A stretch of 64,000 nt of DNA from Adineta ricciae (GCA_905250025.1 CAJNOJ010000013.1:682001-746000), one strand, 5' to 3'; positions 26,250 to 40,088 are shown, counted from the first letter of the stretch. Translations and numbers: made by a program. Notes: a model not told the origin generated them from the sequence alone.

Positions 26250-29200
26250 TTAAAATAGTTTGGCAAGTTTTTTCAATTCCTTTTGTCTCCAAGCAGGTTT
26301 CGAAGCGTAATCTGTGTATGTCATTTTGAAGCGTTGATTGAATTCGTCGTCGTTTAAATGAATCTAAGATAGAAAGAGAGAAAAAAAACCATGATTCATG
26401 TTTAACATCAAACTATATTGATTGATTTAGTCAACAGAAATTCCAGCTATTTATATACATAACATGGTTATATTGGAGGTACATGCTGACTTTTACGATT
26501 CATAGTTTCCCACATGACGCACAGCCTATCGCCGTTCATTTTAACTCCTCTGTGCGTTGTCATCACAGATGTAGACCAAAACGGTCTATGTTTATCCATG
26601 GCTGTTCGGCACATTTATGTGTTCTGGAGAATATGACAAGTGAATGACAGTTTTGCTGCTTGTCTTTCTAAACATTGTTTCTATTTTGGATGAGTAACAA
26701 CGATCGTATCTTAACTAAAACTGACTCTATTCAGTGTGTTGAACCAAAGAAACAAGGTAATAAGTACGCCTCTATACTCAACTAATTAGCCTAGTCGTAG
26801 TGGCAGATAAGGGAACCTTCGGTTGTTTTTCGTCTTACTTCGCGCAGTTCAGGATTGACATCTTCAGGTAATTCATCCGCTGGCTTCAATAATAATTCAT
26901 ATGGATATTTTGTCACTGTTGAACGATTTAGTATGTTTTGTTTCTGAAACAAAGTTCAAATGCTGTGAGTCGTGAGTGCTGAGAAACGATTTGACTTCTT
27001 ACCGGCTTCTCTCGAACTAATTCCGCATATATCTCTGACCGGTTGTCAGCATGTAACATAGACTTTGTGGTTTCATACGATGATTTATTCTGAAGTAAAC
27101 ACGTGCTTTGCTTTCTCTATTCGTAACAATCCAAATCAATTGGCTTTTACCGTCCAATAATTTCTGTCCCAAGGACCGAAGAAACCAATGAAATGTATCG
27201 GCTCATGCATTTGCTTTGTTTTTATTATTGGTGTATCAGGATCACGATGGCTTGGATCAGTGCGTAAATAATCGTACGCGATACGTTCCGCGTCTTTCAT
27301 TTCGGTTTTATTCGAATCTAAATTGAAATGAACTCTAGTAAACGGTAAAAGTGAATGATTTCAGTCTCTCACTCTTTCCAATCCACAAGAATATACTTGA
27401 CCATGCATCGAGCAACATCACATCGTCTTCATCAAGATCAGCCTAGGAAATTTTATATGACGAAACGTGTTAAAATTCAAAGCTATCGGCGTAGTGAGTA
27501 TTTCAATGGAAAGGAACCTCGTCTGTACCTGTGTAAATTGAAGTATCTCGACAGCAGTTGTATGTCCACTAGCGTTGGATATTTCAAATAATCTTGCAGG
27601 ATGATCGGTTGCGTTCATGAGCAAGGATTGATGATCAGCTAGACGTTTTTCCGATGCATACGGTTCTTTACCATTCGGAAAATGATCCCAAAATTCTTCT
27701 TTTTCCTGCCCTTCGAATACCATAATCGGATCTCTATAAAAGAAAAAGTCGAAATCGCCATTTTTTTTTCAATCTAAATTCGTTCGATCGTGTTTACTTC
27801 GATTTTGAAGTTGCGACAATTTTTGACATTTCCCGTTCGTCACCTGTTGATCCTTTGCCACACCAAATATAAACAGATTGTGGACTGAATAGAACAAAAC
27901 AATCATTCGAGTTCAAAGCTGAGGCACGTAAATCCACCTAAATAAAACAATCGTTTTAAATTGAAAACATCACCTTTTCTACTCAGTCGAGTGAAAAGTC
28001 TGCTCGAGTTGTTTTTCTCGATTAATAAATAAGATTCAGAGAAAGATAAAGAGAGTTATATTTACTTGAACAGCTTTAGTATCGAATTTTGACAGGCCTC
28101 GGACTTGCAACAAATAAGTATCATCGTTTTCACTGGTATTTTCGTCATGGTATTGTAAATTTCTAAAGCCACTGCGTTTGCCGTGCTAAAAATAAACATG
28201 TCGAACACATATATTCCTAAAGGAAATCTTCTACTTTGAAAATAATCATCCGTCCATGGAACATCGCCATAAAATGAAGTGGTTCTTTATCTTGAACAAC
28301 ACGTATAATAGTTCCTGTGCCATGGATTTTCCTATCGAGTTCAACAGCACCCATCGCTGCAGCACCCTGTTCATCTTGACTGGAATGATGTCCTAACCAG
28401 AAATAGATCAAGGTGTACGAACGCTGTTGATCATGGTACGTGTATTGAATGACGAATGAATCGCCTGAAAAGAAGATTCCATGCATCGATTCAGGATATG
28501 GAACCATTTTGAATTGCTCGATACGAAAAATTTCCTTCTTTCCAGAACCGTCATCGGGCATTTGTGTTGCAGCTGCTAATTGTGGCTGAGAATGCATTGT
28601 CACTGCGTCGAATTGTGACGAGGCCATTTTGGCTAAACAGAAAAAAACATCAACCGTTTGTTTTAATCTCGTTTTCTATAGGTAGCTGATTCACATGCAG
28701 AGAGCACGAGCACTTTGCACCTACCTATGCAACTCAGATTCTGTTTAAGTAGAAGAAGGATTAAGAAAATGATGTGCGAATAGAAAATATTTAAAGTATC
28801 ACATATATATTTACCGATATGTCCTTTAGTATAAGTTTTGCCAAGACCTTTTTGAGAGTTGATATCCGTCCAGATTTTAAATAGAGCAATAAATTCCATT
28901 GGTTCAGCACTGTCGATGACTCGACAGACTTTCGTCGTTTTTGGATAGCCTTTCTTTTGCAGAAAACCCTGTAAAAAAGCAAAAAGTGACCGTTCGTGAG
29001 TTTTTATTCCTTCTTCACAAGTGAACACCAATTCTCGCCAGACTTATGTTCATTCAAATGTTATAATATTAGTTGAGCTGTCTTAGAAATAATCGTTCTT
29101 TTCCAGATCAAAGCATTCACATTCAATAGAAACTGTTCAGACAGAATTTTCCAACTCACAAGAGCGTTTCTCATTGCTTCCCGTCGTTCCTTCACATTGG

Positions 29201-31140
29201 ATCGTCGGCCAACCCATACCCAAACACCATATATACCATTATCAACAATATATGCATCCTAAATGATAAAAATTATCAATAAAACAGCCTGTAGTTGACA
29301 CGACTTTCTGAACTAACTTCACTGTCAAGATCAGTTTTCACCAATGGTCCCGCTTTCTTCTCCGTCACTTTCAAAGTTCCACTTTCATCGGAACATTTAT
29401 ACAGTTTTATATGTGTACCATCCAATCGCTTGTCATCATCGTTATCATCGCTGACATCATTTGTACTTAATTTAGTATTTTTATCTTTCAATAATAATCT
29501 CGTTTCGAATAATTTCAATTCGTCTTTACTCATCTTCGTTTCTTCTCCATCTTCGATAATAACAATATTCGTTCTTCCGCGTTCATCTCGCAATTGCTTC
29601 GCACGTTGCATCGCTTGTATACGTTCGTATTTATTTGATTTGGCTCCGTTCCATAGAAAGATCACTTCATTTAAATCTAATAAATATACATCACCACGAG
29701 ACATATGCGACCAGTCAATAGCAGGCATTTCGTAAAGTCTCACAGTATGACGACCTTTCAACCGAAATAGACGTGGTTCATTGTTGGATTGATGTCGGTG
29801 AAAACCCGATGCGATGCCACCTTGTCGATAGGTAACACCACCACGAGATTTGAAATAGGATAGAAAACGTTCACTTTCGTTTCCTTGTACTTCGCGATGT
29901 TGAACAGCATTGCCTGACAGATAGTCGTCTAAATCAACACACAGAGAAAATTGTATTTATCGAAGAGACTAGCCGAATAATATCAGATTGAACTGATTGG
30001 ATATGGAGGGGGAAAAAGTAAATGTCAAGTAATGTTTATAGTTCGTCTTGTTGTCTATCATTTGAATTGAATTCAGATCTGCGACTAATCTGTCAAACAT
30101 CTCAAGGACAAACATCAAAGTTAGACAGAAAAAGATTATGTTCATGACGTTTCCTGTTGGAGATTTGATCTTGTTTTATGTTATGATAACGTGCGTTTTC
30201 GACGTTATTATAATAAACTGAAGGTCAACATTTTCTTTTTACAAATGATTTAACAAATAATCCACACATCCTTCACAAATTTTTCATTCGATCATCTCAA
30301 TAGCACTCCAGGGGTTAATTATAACATTCTAAAATTTCCGTTAGAAAAAATCCTTCGTCAAACATGAACTCTTTTAATATCTAAAGCAAATTTACTGAAT
30401 GTAATGATCAGCATTGTTCAGAGCCATCGTTTATATTTTCGTTCATACACTCGAGACATCAAATTCGAATACTAGTTACTTCTTTTGAAAAGAATAACAT
30501 TGTCCTCAAATTGATACTCTTGAAGAAAAAAAAAACGCAAGAAATCAAACTCCATCTGTAACTTTTCCTTGATCGTCTAATATTTTTTTCATAATACTCC
30601 TTTCTACTTCCATATCGCGAAAGACAGCGTCTGCACATGTATGTATGCCGTATTTGCTTAACATTGAATCAATACATGACATGATTAGTGAAGAGAGAAA
30701 AAGAATGAGCACGGCGCAAAAGAATATTTTCCTACTGAAGTTTTACTCTTTGAATCAACAAGCAAATCCTACCTAGTTCAACAGTTTTATATGCAGCAAC
30801 ACCGGCTTCATCTTGTGTGGCTTCTGAACCAATCCAGAAATGAATATGCTGAATCAGATTCGCTGGTGTTGTCGATGATGCATTCGTCGATTTTTTGATT
30901 TCTTCAGCATGATAGATAACATAGGCATCACCTTTGAAAAATATTCCATGAGATTCACGTGGAACAGCGACTAGTTTGAAGTTCTTTTCAACGAAAAAAA
31001 AAAAGAAACAATTGTAAGCTTTTGCTCTCGAAAAATGAATTTACTTCAACACGCCAGACACATAGGCAAGATTTGTTTTTTGGTATTGTAGCAAATGCTG
31101 AATCAATTTCCATTCCGCCACCGCTGTCTGACTCGCTCAT
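26250..31140 (-). CDS. Villin-like actin-binding protein (gelsolin repeats plus headpiece)
   Basis: Binds, bundles, caps or severs actin in a calcium-regulated way. The chain begins [14 protein letters not shown]. The first gelsolin repeat contains [33 protein letters not shown] and [18 protein letters not shown]. Further repeats are read at [14 protein letters not shown] with [10 protein letters not shown], at [19 protein letters not shown], and at [16 protein letters not shown] with [15 protein letters not shown]. More follow through about 27 kb, so six repeats are likely. An acidic linker (SDDNDDDKR) lies between the second and third repeats. The C-terminus is a villin headpiece split by an intron: [21 protein letters not shown], then the core [29 protein letters not shown] and stop. 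The terminal Leu-Phe and the core Trp typical of headpieces are kept. Villin is preferred over gelsolin because of the headpiece. Roughly 14-16 exons; exact boundaries of the middle repeats were not fixed. Confidence 0.87.
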
Positions 31141-32361
31141 ACTTGCATCGATTTATAAATATACATGTAATCGAACGGTTTTAATCTCCAAAAAAAAAAA
31201 ACATTTTCACGAAGAAAAATAGAAAAATTCGACCTCGTCTATATCTGTCTGTTATTCGATCTGAAGCGCTATTTGTTTGAACTCATGTCCATAGACAAAA
31301 TGGTAGTGGCGGACAGCAATAATAGCAATAAAAAAAACTGAGTCTATTACTATTACCATCGTCATTTCTTCTATTCTATTACCCTGTGCTCTTGCACGTT
31401 CGTTCAATATTAGGACGAAGGGGGAGAGAGAGAGAGAGGGAAGGAGAGGACCTACCTTTACTTCAGCTCTTTTTTCTTTCGCTCTTTCTCTTTCTGTCTC
31501 ATGTTCTCTTTTAGCTTAGTCTGCTTGTCATGGTGTTAGTTCATATGACGTTATATTTTCTTCTCGTGTCGCTCAATTACAAGCGCACATAAGGTCCAAA
31601 CAAAAACATCACATTCATGTGCATATAGATGTGTGTATAGAGCACAGTCGTGCAAAGCTTGTCGGCGAGATTTAGTAACAATAAGAGACTGTATATACAT
31701 ATATCACACCTAGTGTTCTCGATGCGGTGTAATCAATAGCAGAAATGATTAGAAAGGAGGGGGAGCGGGAGAAAGAGAGAAAAAGAAGTTCTTTGTATTT
31801 GAAATAACGCAACTGCTGCCAAGAAAATTTTCTCGAGTCGATATTGATTGAAAAGAAAGAAACGTCGATGAAAAAGAACAACAATGAATCGTGAACAGCT
31901 GTTGACTTTTAAATTGACTGACATATTGAATGAAATTAATGCAAACATTGAACACGGAGAGAGAGAGAAATATGAAGGAATCTTCGAGTAAAGCAATGAG
32001 CGGCGATTCTTTAATCCAAAGACATCAATAGTTGAGTAGTCAAATTGAAGAGAAAAGTAAAAGTGTGTCACTCGGTTGGCTGGTTGGTTGGTCATTACCA
32101 GCATCATATAAAATGAAAAAAAAATTTTGATTCACTTTCATGATAGATGTCGATAATCAACTATCGGACATTCATCAGTGCAACAAGAAGAAACACAATG
32201 AATACTTTCATATTCAACATGATATTTGCCACGATAGAATCGCAAGATAAACATCGTATTCACTAGAATTCATTCTTAATTACATTTCTAGAACTTTGAA
32301 CTAATTATTTTATTGAAAATAAACGACGAATATATATACTAAATGAATGATTTCCAGGTAG
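31141..32361. other. Intergenic
   Basis: Between the villin start and the 3' end of the TIR gene. It contains a GA-rich tract near 31420-31450. The minus-strand frames at 31672-32107 overlap each other and are low in complexity. Nothing further was recognised. Confidence 0.5.
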
Positions 32362-34778
32362 TTATTTCTTTTGACCAACTTGATTGTTTTGACCGCTCGC
32401 GTTCGTGTCTTTCGTTGGTGGGTAGAGGAAGCCATATTGAAAATAAACTTTTTTTGGTGGAGCTGGTGGCGGTAGATGTTTTTTCGTTGTTGATATAAAT
32501 TTGAAAAATGTGTTCATAGACACCGGGTGTTCTTCTTTTGGATTATTCACCAGTGGGTACATTTTATCAGGCGCTGTTAGACAAGATTGATAAAACTGCA
32601 GCAAAGTCTCGCCATTCATTCCTTCGCAAACGTGTTTCAACTGATCGAGCTTGTTATCTACTAGGAACTCCGAAACATGAGTCTCATCCCAAGATAACGC
32701 TGAATCGTGCGTGAGATATTCTTTTGTTTGAATTGGAGGAGGTTCAGGCTGCTCAGGAGGTTTTGGAGGTTCAGGTACAGGAGTTGTTGTCGGATTTTTC
32801 GGTTGATCTCCATCACCAGCGCTTCCCAATCCATTGCGCTTCAATTCATCAATCAACAATTCGTACGCTTTTTCAAACTCTTCATCTTCCTTCTCGGCAA
32901 AATCGACATAAATCTTTGAACCAGCTAAGAATCCTAACCACCCATCAGCTTTGTATTTTGGCTCGACAATCAACGGAACAATACTACTCTTTCGATTGAA
33001 TGCATATTCGGCTTCGGCCTTACAGTTCGTACTGTTCTTATAGTTACTTGACATACAAATGAGAACGAACTGCGATTGCTCGATTGCCTCGGCCATCCGT
33101 TCGATAATGGATCCATGCATTTCGTCTCGATCTAACCAAGCCTTATAACCATCGGTCTCTAGACGATCGTGAATTTTATGACAGAGAGACTTTTGCGCCC
33201 AGCAATAGGATATCATGATATCGTTTTTAAAAGCTCGTTTGCCGTCATCTGCAGCATCAGGTTTCTTCCCCTCGGCGGCCTCCTCTTGTTTTTTTTCTTC
33301 TCTTTTCTTTGTGAACTGTTCTTCTCCTTCTAATTTCCAGACGATTCCATGTGCTACTTTTGAGATATCTTTCTTCTCCGAGTCACGTAATTGTTTGATA
33401 TGATCAACAAATTCTTGGTCTTCAATCATAAATTTCTTTGCATCATTATTGAACGTCATCGCGTAAGTTATCTGAAGTGGTAGTGGATTATCGTTTGTTG
33501 TCTTTGCATATTTGATAATCGGTGGTAGGCCGTTTTGTTTAATAATTTCTTTTTTCACGTCATCGTTTTGTACCAAAACTAAAAAAAGAAGAATTGCGAT
33601 CAGAAGAGCTTTCTATGACTTTTACCTTTAAGTCCGTTTAGAATCTCGTCGACCTGTTCGTTGTTTCCATCTTTGGTCGCATTGTTAAAATTTTGTAATA
33701 ATACGCTTGTCACTTCTCCCGCTTTGTTCTCTTGAAGAAACTCCTCCTCAGGTATCAATAAAGATTTCAATGCAATCGCTTCACTCTGGACTTGGGTCGA
33801 TTTTTCCGTTTTCGATAAATTATTTAGCACTTGTATCAACTCAGGCTTCTTATCCGAAGTATTCTTCACCATATTCGCTATGCGTTGATCTGATCGAATA
33901 ATTTCTGTTAGCAAACAGAGTGATATGTGTATCAAACTAATACGCACAGGTTCGATATTGGAGTCGATTGTTGATTTATTTAAAAGTATGGTTAGAATAA
34001 TATCGTAGATCACTTTTCGCTGTTCAAATGATAATGAACGAATGTTCGAGAGAATGAATTTAATTGGATACATTAGACATAACATCACCGGGACAGTCCA
34101 TTCTGTAATATGTGGAAGAAATTCCGAATAGATTTCTTCGTAATATGCTAACATTTGATTAACAATTTCTAAACAATGAAGTTTTTTTGAGCCGCATGTT
34201 AAGACGTAATCTGGACAGGTTACAAGTAGAAAATGTTGGGTAATACTTAGCTCGAGAGCATTCTTTTCACTCAATTGGTACATAGCTTCGGTGTAGAAAC
34301 GACTGGAAACACTTTTGACAAGCATAGGCAACAGTTGTAAACAGCGAACTTTCTCGAACGCTTGGATTAACCAATCGAATGATTCCAAATTTGGATCTTC
34401 AGAACCGCCAACACCGACGTAATAACCATACGAAGCGATTTCGTTGATACATTTTTCTGTGACATCAATCAATGCTGTTTGCTCTTTCAACCAGTTGTGA
34501 CTATTAGATTGAGCTTGAGTTAATTTGAGAAGAAATTGTGCGCAAGCTGCGAATGCCCCTTTTTGATCATCATCTAATGAACCATCGCTAAACCAAATTT
34601 GCAAAATCGCACCCAGTTCGCCGGCAAACTGCTCTGTGAAGAATAGCTCGTTTTGAAACTGCTCATCGGTTATTTTCGGTGGCGGATTGTTTTCATTGTA
34701 ATTCTTACAAACATCTACGACGGTGGTCGTCTTATTCTTCACTCCTTCCAATAACGCCGAAAACTTGTCGCTATCCAT
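32362..34778 (-). CDS. Armadillo/HEAT-like - TIR - SAM-like protein, possible NAD hydrolase
   Basis: Two long exons (33626-34778 and 32362-33578) with one 47-nt intron give about 789 residues. Residues 1 to about 480 are an alpha-helical repeat region resembling armadillo/HEAT folds (for example LINHISL-like repeats and VIYDIILTILLN). A charged linker with KKREEKKQEEAAEGKK follows. The TIR domain is at about 503-630: NDIMISYCWAQKSLCHKIHDRL, then YKAWLDRDEMHGSI, FVLICMSSNYKNSTNCKAEAEYAF and SSIVPLIVEP. A Pro-rich linker leads to a SAM-like domain (about 678-750, LSWDETHVSEFLVDNKL). Glu573, in CKAE, falls where the catalytic glutamate of SARM1-type TIRs sits, eleven residues before the IVP strand. 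NADase activity is therefore plausible but inferred. The order ARM-TIR-SAM differs from SARM1 (ARM-SAM-SAM-TIR). The single short intron and intact frame argue for an active gene. The ATG at 34778 starts the longest frame. Confidence 0.85.
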
Positions 34779-36020
34779 GTCGAGACGTGTGTGAGTAAAA
34801 GAGAAACATAACTACTCATTAACTAGATTATTTATATGCTACGCGTGATAAAGCATACCTTGATGTTTATTCACGGTCGTTTTCTTGTATTCGAAAACAA
34901 CGAACGCGTGCGAAGAATATTGTCGAAAATGTCATTTTCAAATGCGGGGGTCCTGCTACTGTCAATTAAAAGGTAATCAAAAGCACTAATGTCTCATAAC
35001 ATTTTGGTATATTGATCACTGACTGAAAAGATGCGCATACTAGTTTGAGGGAAATTATTAATCATAAATTACAATCATCACGAAAACAAATCATGTAGAA
35101 AGAATAGATTTTGTGGTTAAGCCCATTGATCATGAAAGCGCACACAACTAAATATTGGTGATATGGGTGATTAATTGATGTCAGTGCGTCATTGCTGCAG
35201 AGTATGATGTACAAAAAAAGCTATTCATAATTTAACGTGGTATGAAAATAAGGTGGATACAATGGAAAAATCATCGAAATGCAAAATAAGGAAAGCATTC
35301 AAACGAGAATTCTAACAGATCTTCATGGCCGAATGATTGAAATCTATCGAGTCCGATTCGTTTGTACACACAGTCGACGATGTTTGAGAATCACGCAAAA
35401 GAACGATTATTATCTTAAATACGACAATTTCGTCTTCGAAGACAATCGCCGCTTCTAGATCGAGGAACGCAAGCAGAGTTCTGCTTATGTGGAAACTCGC
35501 CCTCAGTTAAATATTCTCGAATTCACCCGAGATATACTTATTCATTGTTCGCCAATTTTCCTCTTCATTCACTCATTGTGTTTGCACAATATGTCTGAGA
35601 AGTACTAATCTTCCCCTAAACCGAAAAATTCTTACGTTCTTATCGCTATTTACTGGCTGATTTTGATTTATTGTCTAATATACGAATTTTCCTTTTTTTT
35701 TGCATTAAAAAAACACGAAGAACGAAAAAGAAAGCAAAATAAAACAATTTGTCATTGAGAAAAAGAGCAACTGCACGTCGTATATTAATTTGTCGTTATT
35801 CAAAACACCAAAAATGACATCAAAACAAGAAAATAAACCAAATATTAGATCAAACAAACATGCACAGAGACACATTAAGATTTCATGATATTCAATACTG
35901 AAACATGTATGAAGAACATTATCAGAAAGAAAAATAAAGAGATTCATATTGCATCATAATTAGATCGAACGATATTCACTTTTGAAGAAAAAAAAAGAAC
36001 AGCATCGCAAGAAATTCATT
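34779..36020. other. Intergenic
   Basis: Between the TIR gene start and the last exon of Rab27. A plus-strand stretch around 35300-35450 stays open for about 55 codons, but I recognise nothing in it. The minus frame at 35705-35947 is low-complexity and hydrophobic. No other element was seen. Confidence 0.45.
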
Positions 36021-37209
36021 TCAACATGCACATCCGGTTTTTTCTTCACCCGGTAAAACGACCGGTGGTTGTCGCACAGGAAAGATGGATTTATCTAGAG
36101 AGAGAAAAAAAAGAGCACAGGTTGAAGAATAATGAGACAAAGTCGTCTAACTTAATCAACATATGTTCTCGTATAACCTTTTTCAAAAAAATATCATGCA
36201 GGTGTGGAAGAAACGCTGTTCTTCTTTACGAATGAAAGCAAAAATCAAATGAAATATTCGCGTCAATCATCCCCATGCTTTCGAAATAAATGAAACTCTA
36301 TCAATCCGTTACTTACGGGATTTAGGCTTTGTTTTAATGAAATGAATCTGAGCTAGAATGGGATTCAATTAGACTATATGCGAACCGATTCCATTTTCTA
36401 TGTTTTGCTATTCGTTATACGCGAACAAAACCTAGTCCAAGGACTTGAATTGATAATTACCTATCGTTTTTTCCATTCTTATCATAACTTTTTCTAATAA
36501 TGTTTCGATTGTTTCTTTAACATTTTGTGCTGTGAATGCACTTGTCTCAATATATGGTAGAGAATATTTGTCGGCTAATTCCTTAGCACGTGATTGTGAA
36601 ACGACGCGAGCTTCCTCTCGGTCAGCTTTATTTCCAACTAATATCACATCAGGATCTTCACAATAAGCATGACATTGTAATTGAGCAAGCCAATTGCGTA
36701 CGTTGAGAAACGATTGTTCAGATGTTAAGTCAAACATTAGAATGAAGCCCATGGCATCACGGAAAAACGCGGTTGTTAAACTTCGAAAACTAAAACAAAA
36801 GTTTCTTCTTCGTTCGAAAGTTCATATTCAATTGAAAATAAGTTACCGTTCTTGTCCTGCCTAAATACAAACAAAAAAAATGAAAATCCATGTCTTTTTC
36901 TTCGATGAAACTTACTGTATCCCAAAGTTGCAAATGAATTCGATATGGCTTGGCATTTGGAGATGTTCTTGGTTTGTAAACAACACGTTTTTCACGAAAA
37001 TCGATGCCAACGGTCGAGATGAACTTCGGATTGAATTGGCCGTCGGTGTATTGATAGAGAAATGTCGTTTTTCCTAGAGCAGAGAAACAAACTCTTATAA
37101 AAATTGTCTGTCAGTAGAACTCACCGACACCAGAATCACCTAGAGCTAAAAACTTGATCAAATAATCATATTCGATCGAGGGTGATATCATCGATTCGCC
37201 CATTGACAT
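36021..37209 (-). CDS. RAB27: Rab27-like small GTPase
   Basis: Controls docking and exocytosis of secretory vesicles and lysosome-related organelles. The exons spell the full GTPase fold. [11 protein letters not shown] precedes [19 protein letters not shown] (P-loop), [22 protein letters not shown] (switch I; this follows Rab27 closely), [20 protein letters not shown] (switch II), [24 protein letters not shown] and ETSAFT. The insertion between switch I and the G3 strand ([11 protein letters not shown]) is typical of Rab27 rather than Rab3. The tail is made by two further exons after ERM-like MRMEKTI. The last exon (about 36021-36102, after a strong polypyrimidine acceptor) ends TGCAC and stop, the CXC geranylgeranylation motif of Rab27. 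Either of two in-frame ATGs (37209 or 37203) could start it. Confidence 0.9.
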
Positions 37210-38081
37210 CCAATTTCTTCAATGCTGGCAGGTGCTTGATGAAAAACGAGAATTTCTACAAAAAAAGAAATGCATAACAGATCTATCTCTTAACTTTTAG
37301 ACTCGATGATTGTACGTTTTTAAGATTGACGTCACAGAACGGAGAAGGAAAGAAAAGGTAGGAAAAAGAACCGTCAGTCATACTCATTTTCACTAGAAAG
37401 CAGCCGCAACTTTTTTTTTTTCATAAACGAATACGATCGACAGCAGATAGATATGGGTTACTTCGGCTTTCTTTTTTTCCTTTCTCTTTTCTGCTGACTG
37501 CCTTAGTTTGACATTGTATGTATACGCAGAAAAATAGAATGTTGTTAGCAAGAAAGAAAAAAAAAGAAGCAGAAGGCAAAGAAACGGTGCACTGAATAAA
37601 TATAAGAGTGAATGATTCTCAAAGGAAAAACGAATAAGGCAGTTTGCTTGTGCGAACAATAAATTATCATTTATCGTTATCTCATTTTTGTTTTTGTCAT
37701 TTGACAAGAAATTATGAATGAGGCGGGCTTTTCTAGGCGTTAAAAAACTTGATCGTTGGTCGTAGTTCGAAGGGAGAAGAAGAAGAAGAAGAAAAAGAAG
37801 AAAAAACGATCAATAATTATTCAACGAGAAAATCAAATTTAATAGGAAAATATTGCATTTGATTAAAAGAAAAGAGGAATCTATTTTTAGGAAGAAAAAA
37901 AAACGAGAACAAAGGAAAAAGATTAATTAATAACTGATAAAAACATCCGCTAGAAAAAGTCAAGTATCCATCGGTTCGCTTTCGCACGTCGGTACACTTA
38001 AATGTCCGTTTGACACGTATATATTTGAACGAGTCGAATCTAATTCTAAAAAGAATTGATCAGCGAAATAACAAAAGTTTG
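37210..38081. other. Intergenic
   Basis: Between Rab27 and AMPK gamma, both on the minus strand. It contains a GAA trinucleotide run. The minus frame at 37393-37707 is Phe/Leu/Lys-rich, has no family resemblance and is probably chance. Confidence 0.5.
37777..37800. repeat. GAA-rich microsatellite
   Basis: About eight GAA units, followed by further imperfect A/G-rich sequence. Confidence 0.8.
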
Positions 38082-40088
38082 TTAATTACTTTCGAATTTG
38101 GATACGAGAAATCTCATGAGATCAGACATAGAAAGAATACCGACAATATGTTGATCATCATCTACTATAATCAATCGATGAACCTCAAATAGAGAAACGA
38201 ACAAGAGACGAATAAATTCCAGTCCTATGCAAAAGAATTTACTTCTCGAGTCACGAATTTATCCATCAATCCGAATAGCTTATCGCCCATTTTACATGTC
38301 GCTAGTTGATGTGTATTCTGATCATGAATCACATCAAGTATATCGCAAAGTGGAACATCAAGATTGGCATAGGTACGTGTTGCAGCTAAATGCTAAATGA
38401 ATCAACAGTAGATTGATGACAACAAAATCGAACATTTTCACGTACCATTATATCAAATTTGGAGTAGATATCACGTAGGCGTTTTTCATTGTCAACGACA
38501 GGTAAGGCAGAAATACGAATCGTTTGAAATATGCGAAGAACTTCGATGAGTTTCGTTTGCAGATTAATCTAAACAAACGAAAGAAAGTTCCTTTGAGCAG
38601 TAGATGCATTCCGCACTTGTGTAACTGTCAATCAACTTAAAAATGTTTTCATCTATTCTTGTTGATTGTATTAAGAATGGTTTCTCAAATAAATATGATG
38701 AACCTTTCTTTGGCGACATTCCCTTGATGAATATAGAGCATGTATGAATCACTAAATTATTCTTAAACTCCTCAGAGAGTCGATTTTCTCTATTGTTTTC
38801 TCTTAATCCATCAGTGGCAAAAGGAAAAGTAAAACGTTTTTATTTCCAAACGAATATCAATGATAAGTGGATTACGACGTCTTACCAACACTAGATTTTC
38901 GTAAGTGCCAAGTTTTAGCTCTTCCAATGTTTGATGAATGAACGGCGGTTGAGGCAAATCATATATCTTGCAAAGAGAAACAATCGCTTAGAATCAAATG
39001 AAATGGAACGAGAAAATTACATACGAATAGATATAGGAATTTCAGGATGCGTTTATTTGTGATCAGAAACAAAAAATCGTGAGAAAGTGGATCAATAACA
39101 GGTATTCGATGAATTTTACGTTCAGTACTCGTTAATATGGCCGTGTACAAACTATGAATTGACATGAGAAGAAATTTCATGAAAAGTAAAAGTATTTACT
39201 TGTCCTGCGGACCGAGATGAACAATATTTAATCCCAATTGATCGTCTTTCAGTCCACTTTTTCTATGTAAATCTTGTTTCCATTCTAAAATCGACGATGT
39301 TTCTAAAGTGTCGAGGCTATTCTAAAAAAAGAACTTGATAAAACGATCGAATATGTTATTACATATGAAGTAATTCGATACTCATACAACTGTTAATGGT
39401 AAACTGAATTGATTGTCTAGCGTTATATTACATCATCAGATGATATAAAAGATCATTTTGCCTACGCAGATTTATCGTCAATGAGTCGAATGTAATTGTT
39501 ACATGACTATTTCCAGTGCACACTTCGATCTGGATTTCCGTGTATATATTCATTAATATTACCTCAAAGGGATTCTGTTTTTATCCTCGATCTCTGACGC
39601 ATGCGCTTCGGATTCCTGGAGAAAAGCTTCTTACCCATTTTGTATCATAAGCAGCAATAAGCATATTAATAAAATCGCTTATAGTAATTAAACCAATATT
39701 TGATGATGTTGGTGCATGCCAGACAAGCGCAGCGCGAACGTTATTGAACACAAGCGCAAAAAAAGCTTTGCGAATTGATAAACGTGCATCAAGTAAAAGA
39801 ACTTTTCCACTTTTCGGCATACAGTCATAGCATGTATGCGTCATAAAGAACGATTGATAGATTTCGCCCGAATCTAATTAGGATGTGTTTATTTTCATTG
39901 TCACGACTGATATGAAAAACATTTTTTTCTTTCTAGTCAACTTACTAATTCGTTGGTAACTATCACGACGTGCTCGTTTCGTACGAAGTTCCTATTCCAT
40001 AGAAAAAGCATGCCTGATTTCATTCGACTATCTGGAGCAATCATACTTGTAAAACTGCTGGTTCAATAACAACACAGTTATCCGACAT
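38082..40088 (-). CDS. PRKAG: AMP-activated protein kinase gamma subunit (four CBS motifs)
   Basis: The energy-sensing regulatory subunit of AMPK, which binds AMP, ADP and ATP through CBS motifs. Read in order: HTCYDCMP with KAFFALVFNNVRAALVW and IGLITISDFINML (CBS1); KIHRIPVIDP with LITNKRILKFLYLF (CBS2); GTYENLVLV, RISALPVVDNEKRLRDIYSKFDIM (CBS3); and EVHRLIIVDDDQHIVGILSMSDLMRFL (CBS4), then KFESN and stop. The aspartates that contact the nucleotide ribose at sites 1, 3 and 4 in mammals are kept (TISDF, SKFD, SMSDL). The arginine that replaces it in site 2 (NKRILKF) is kept too, as are the HR pairs in CBS2 and CBS4. About eight exons. The start is uncertain: ATG at 40088 (MSDNCVVIEP) opens the supported frame, and an upstream ATG at 40268 would need a different splice. 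Function in energy sensing is well supported by family. Confidence 0.9.

Noticed and set aside
29295..29735. 146-codon plus-strand frame
   Set aside because: It is the antisense shadow of the villin exon at 29276-29761, which matches gelsolin repeats on the minus strand.
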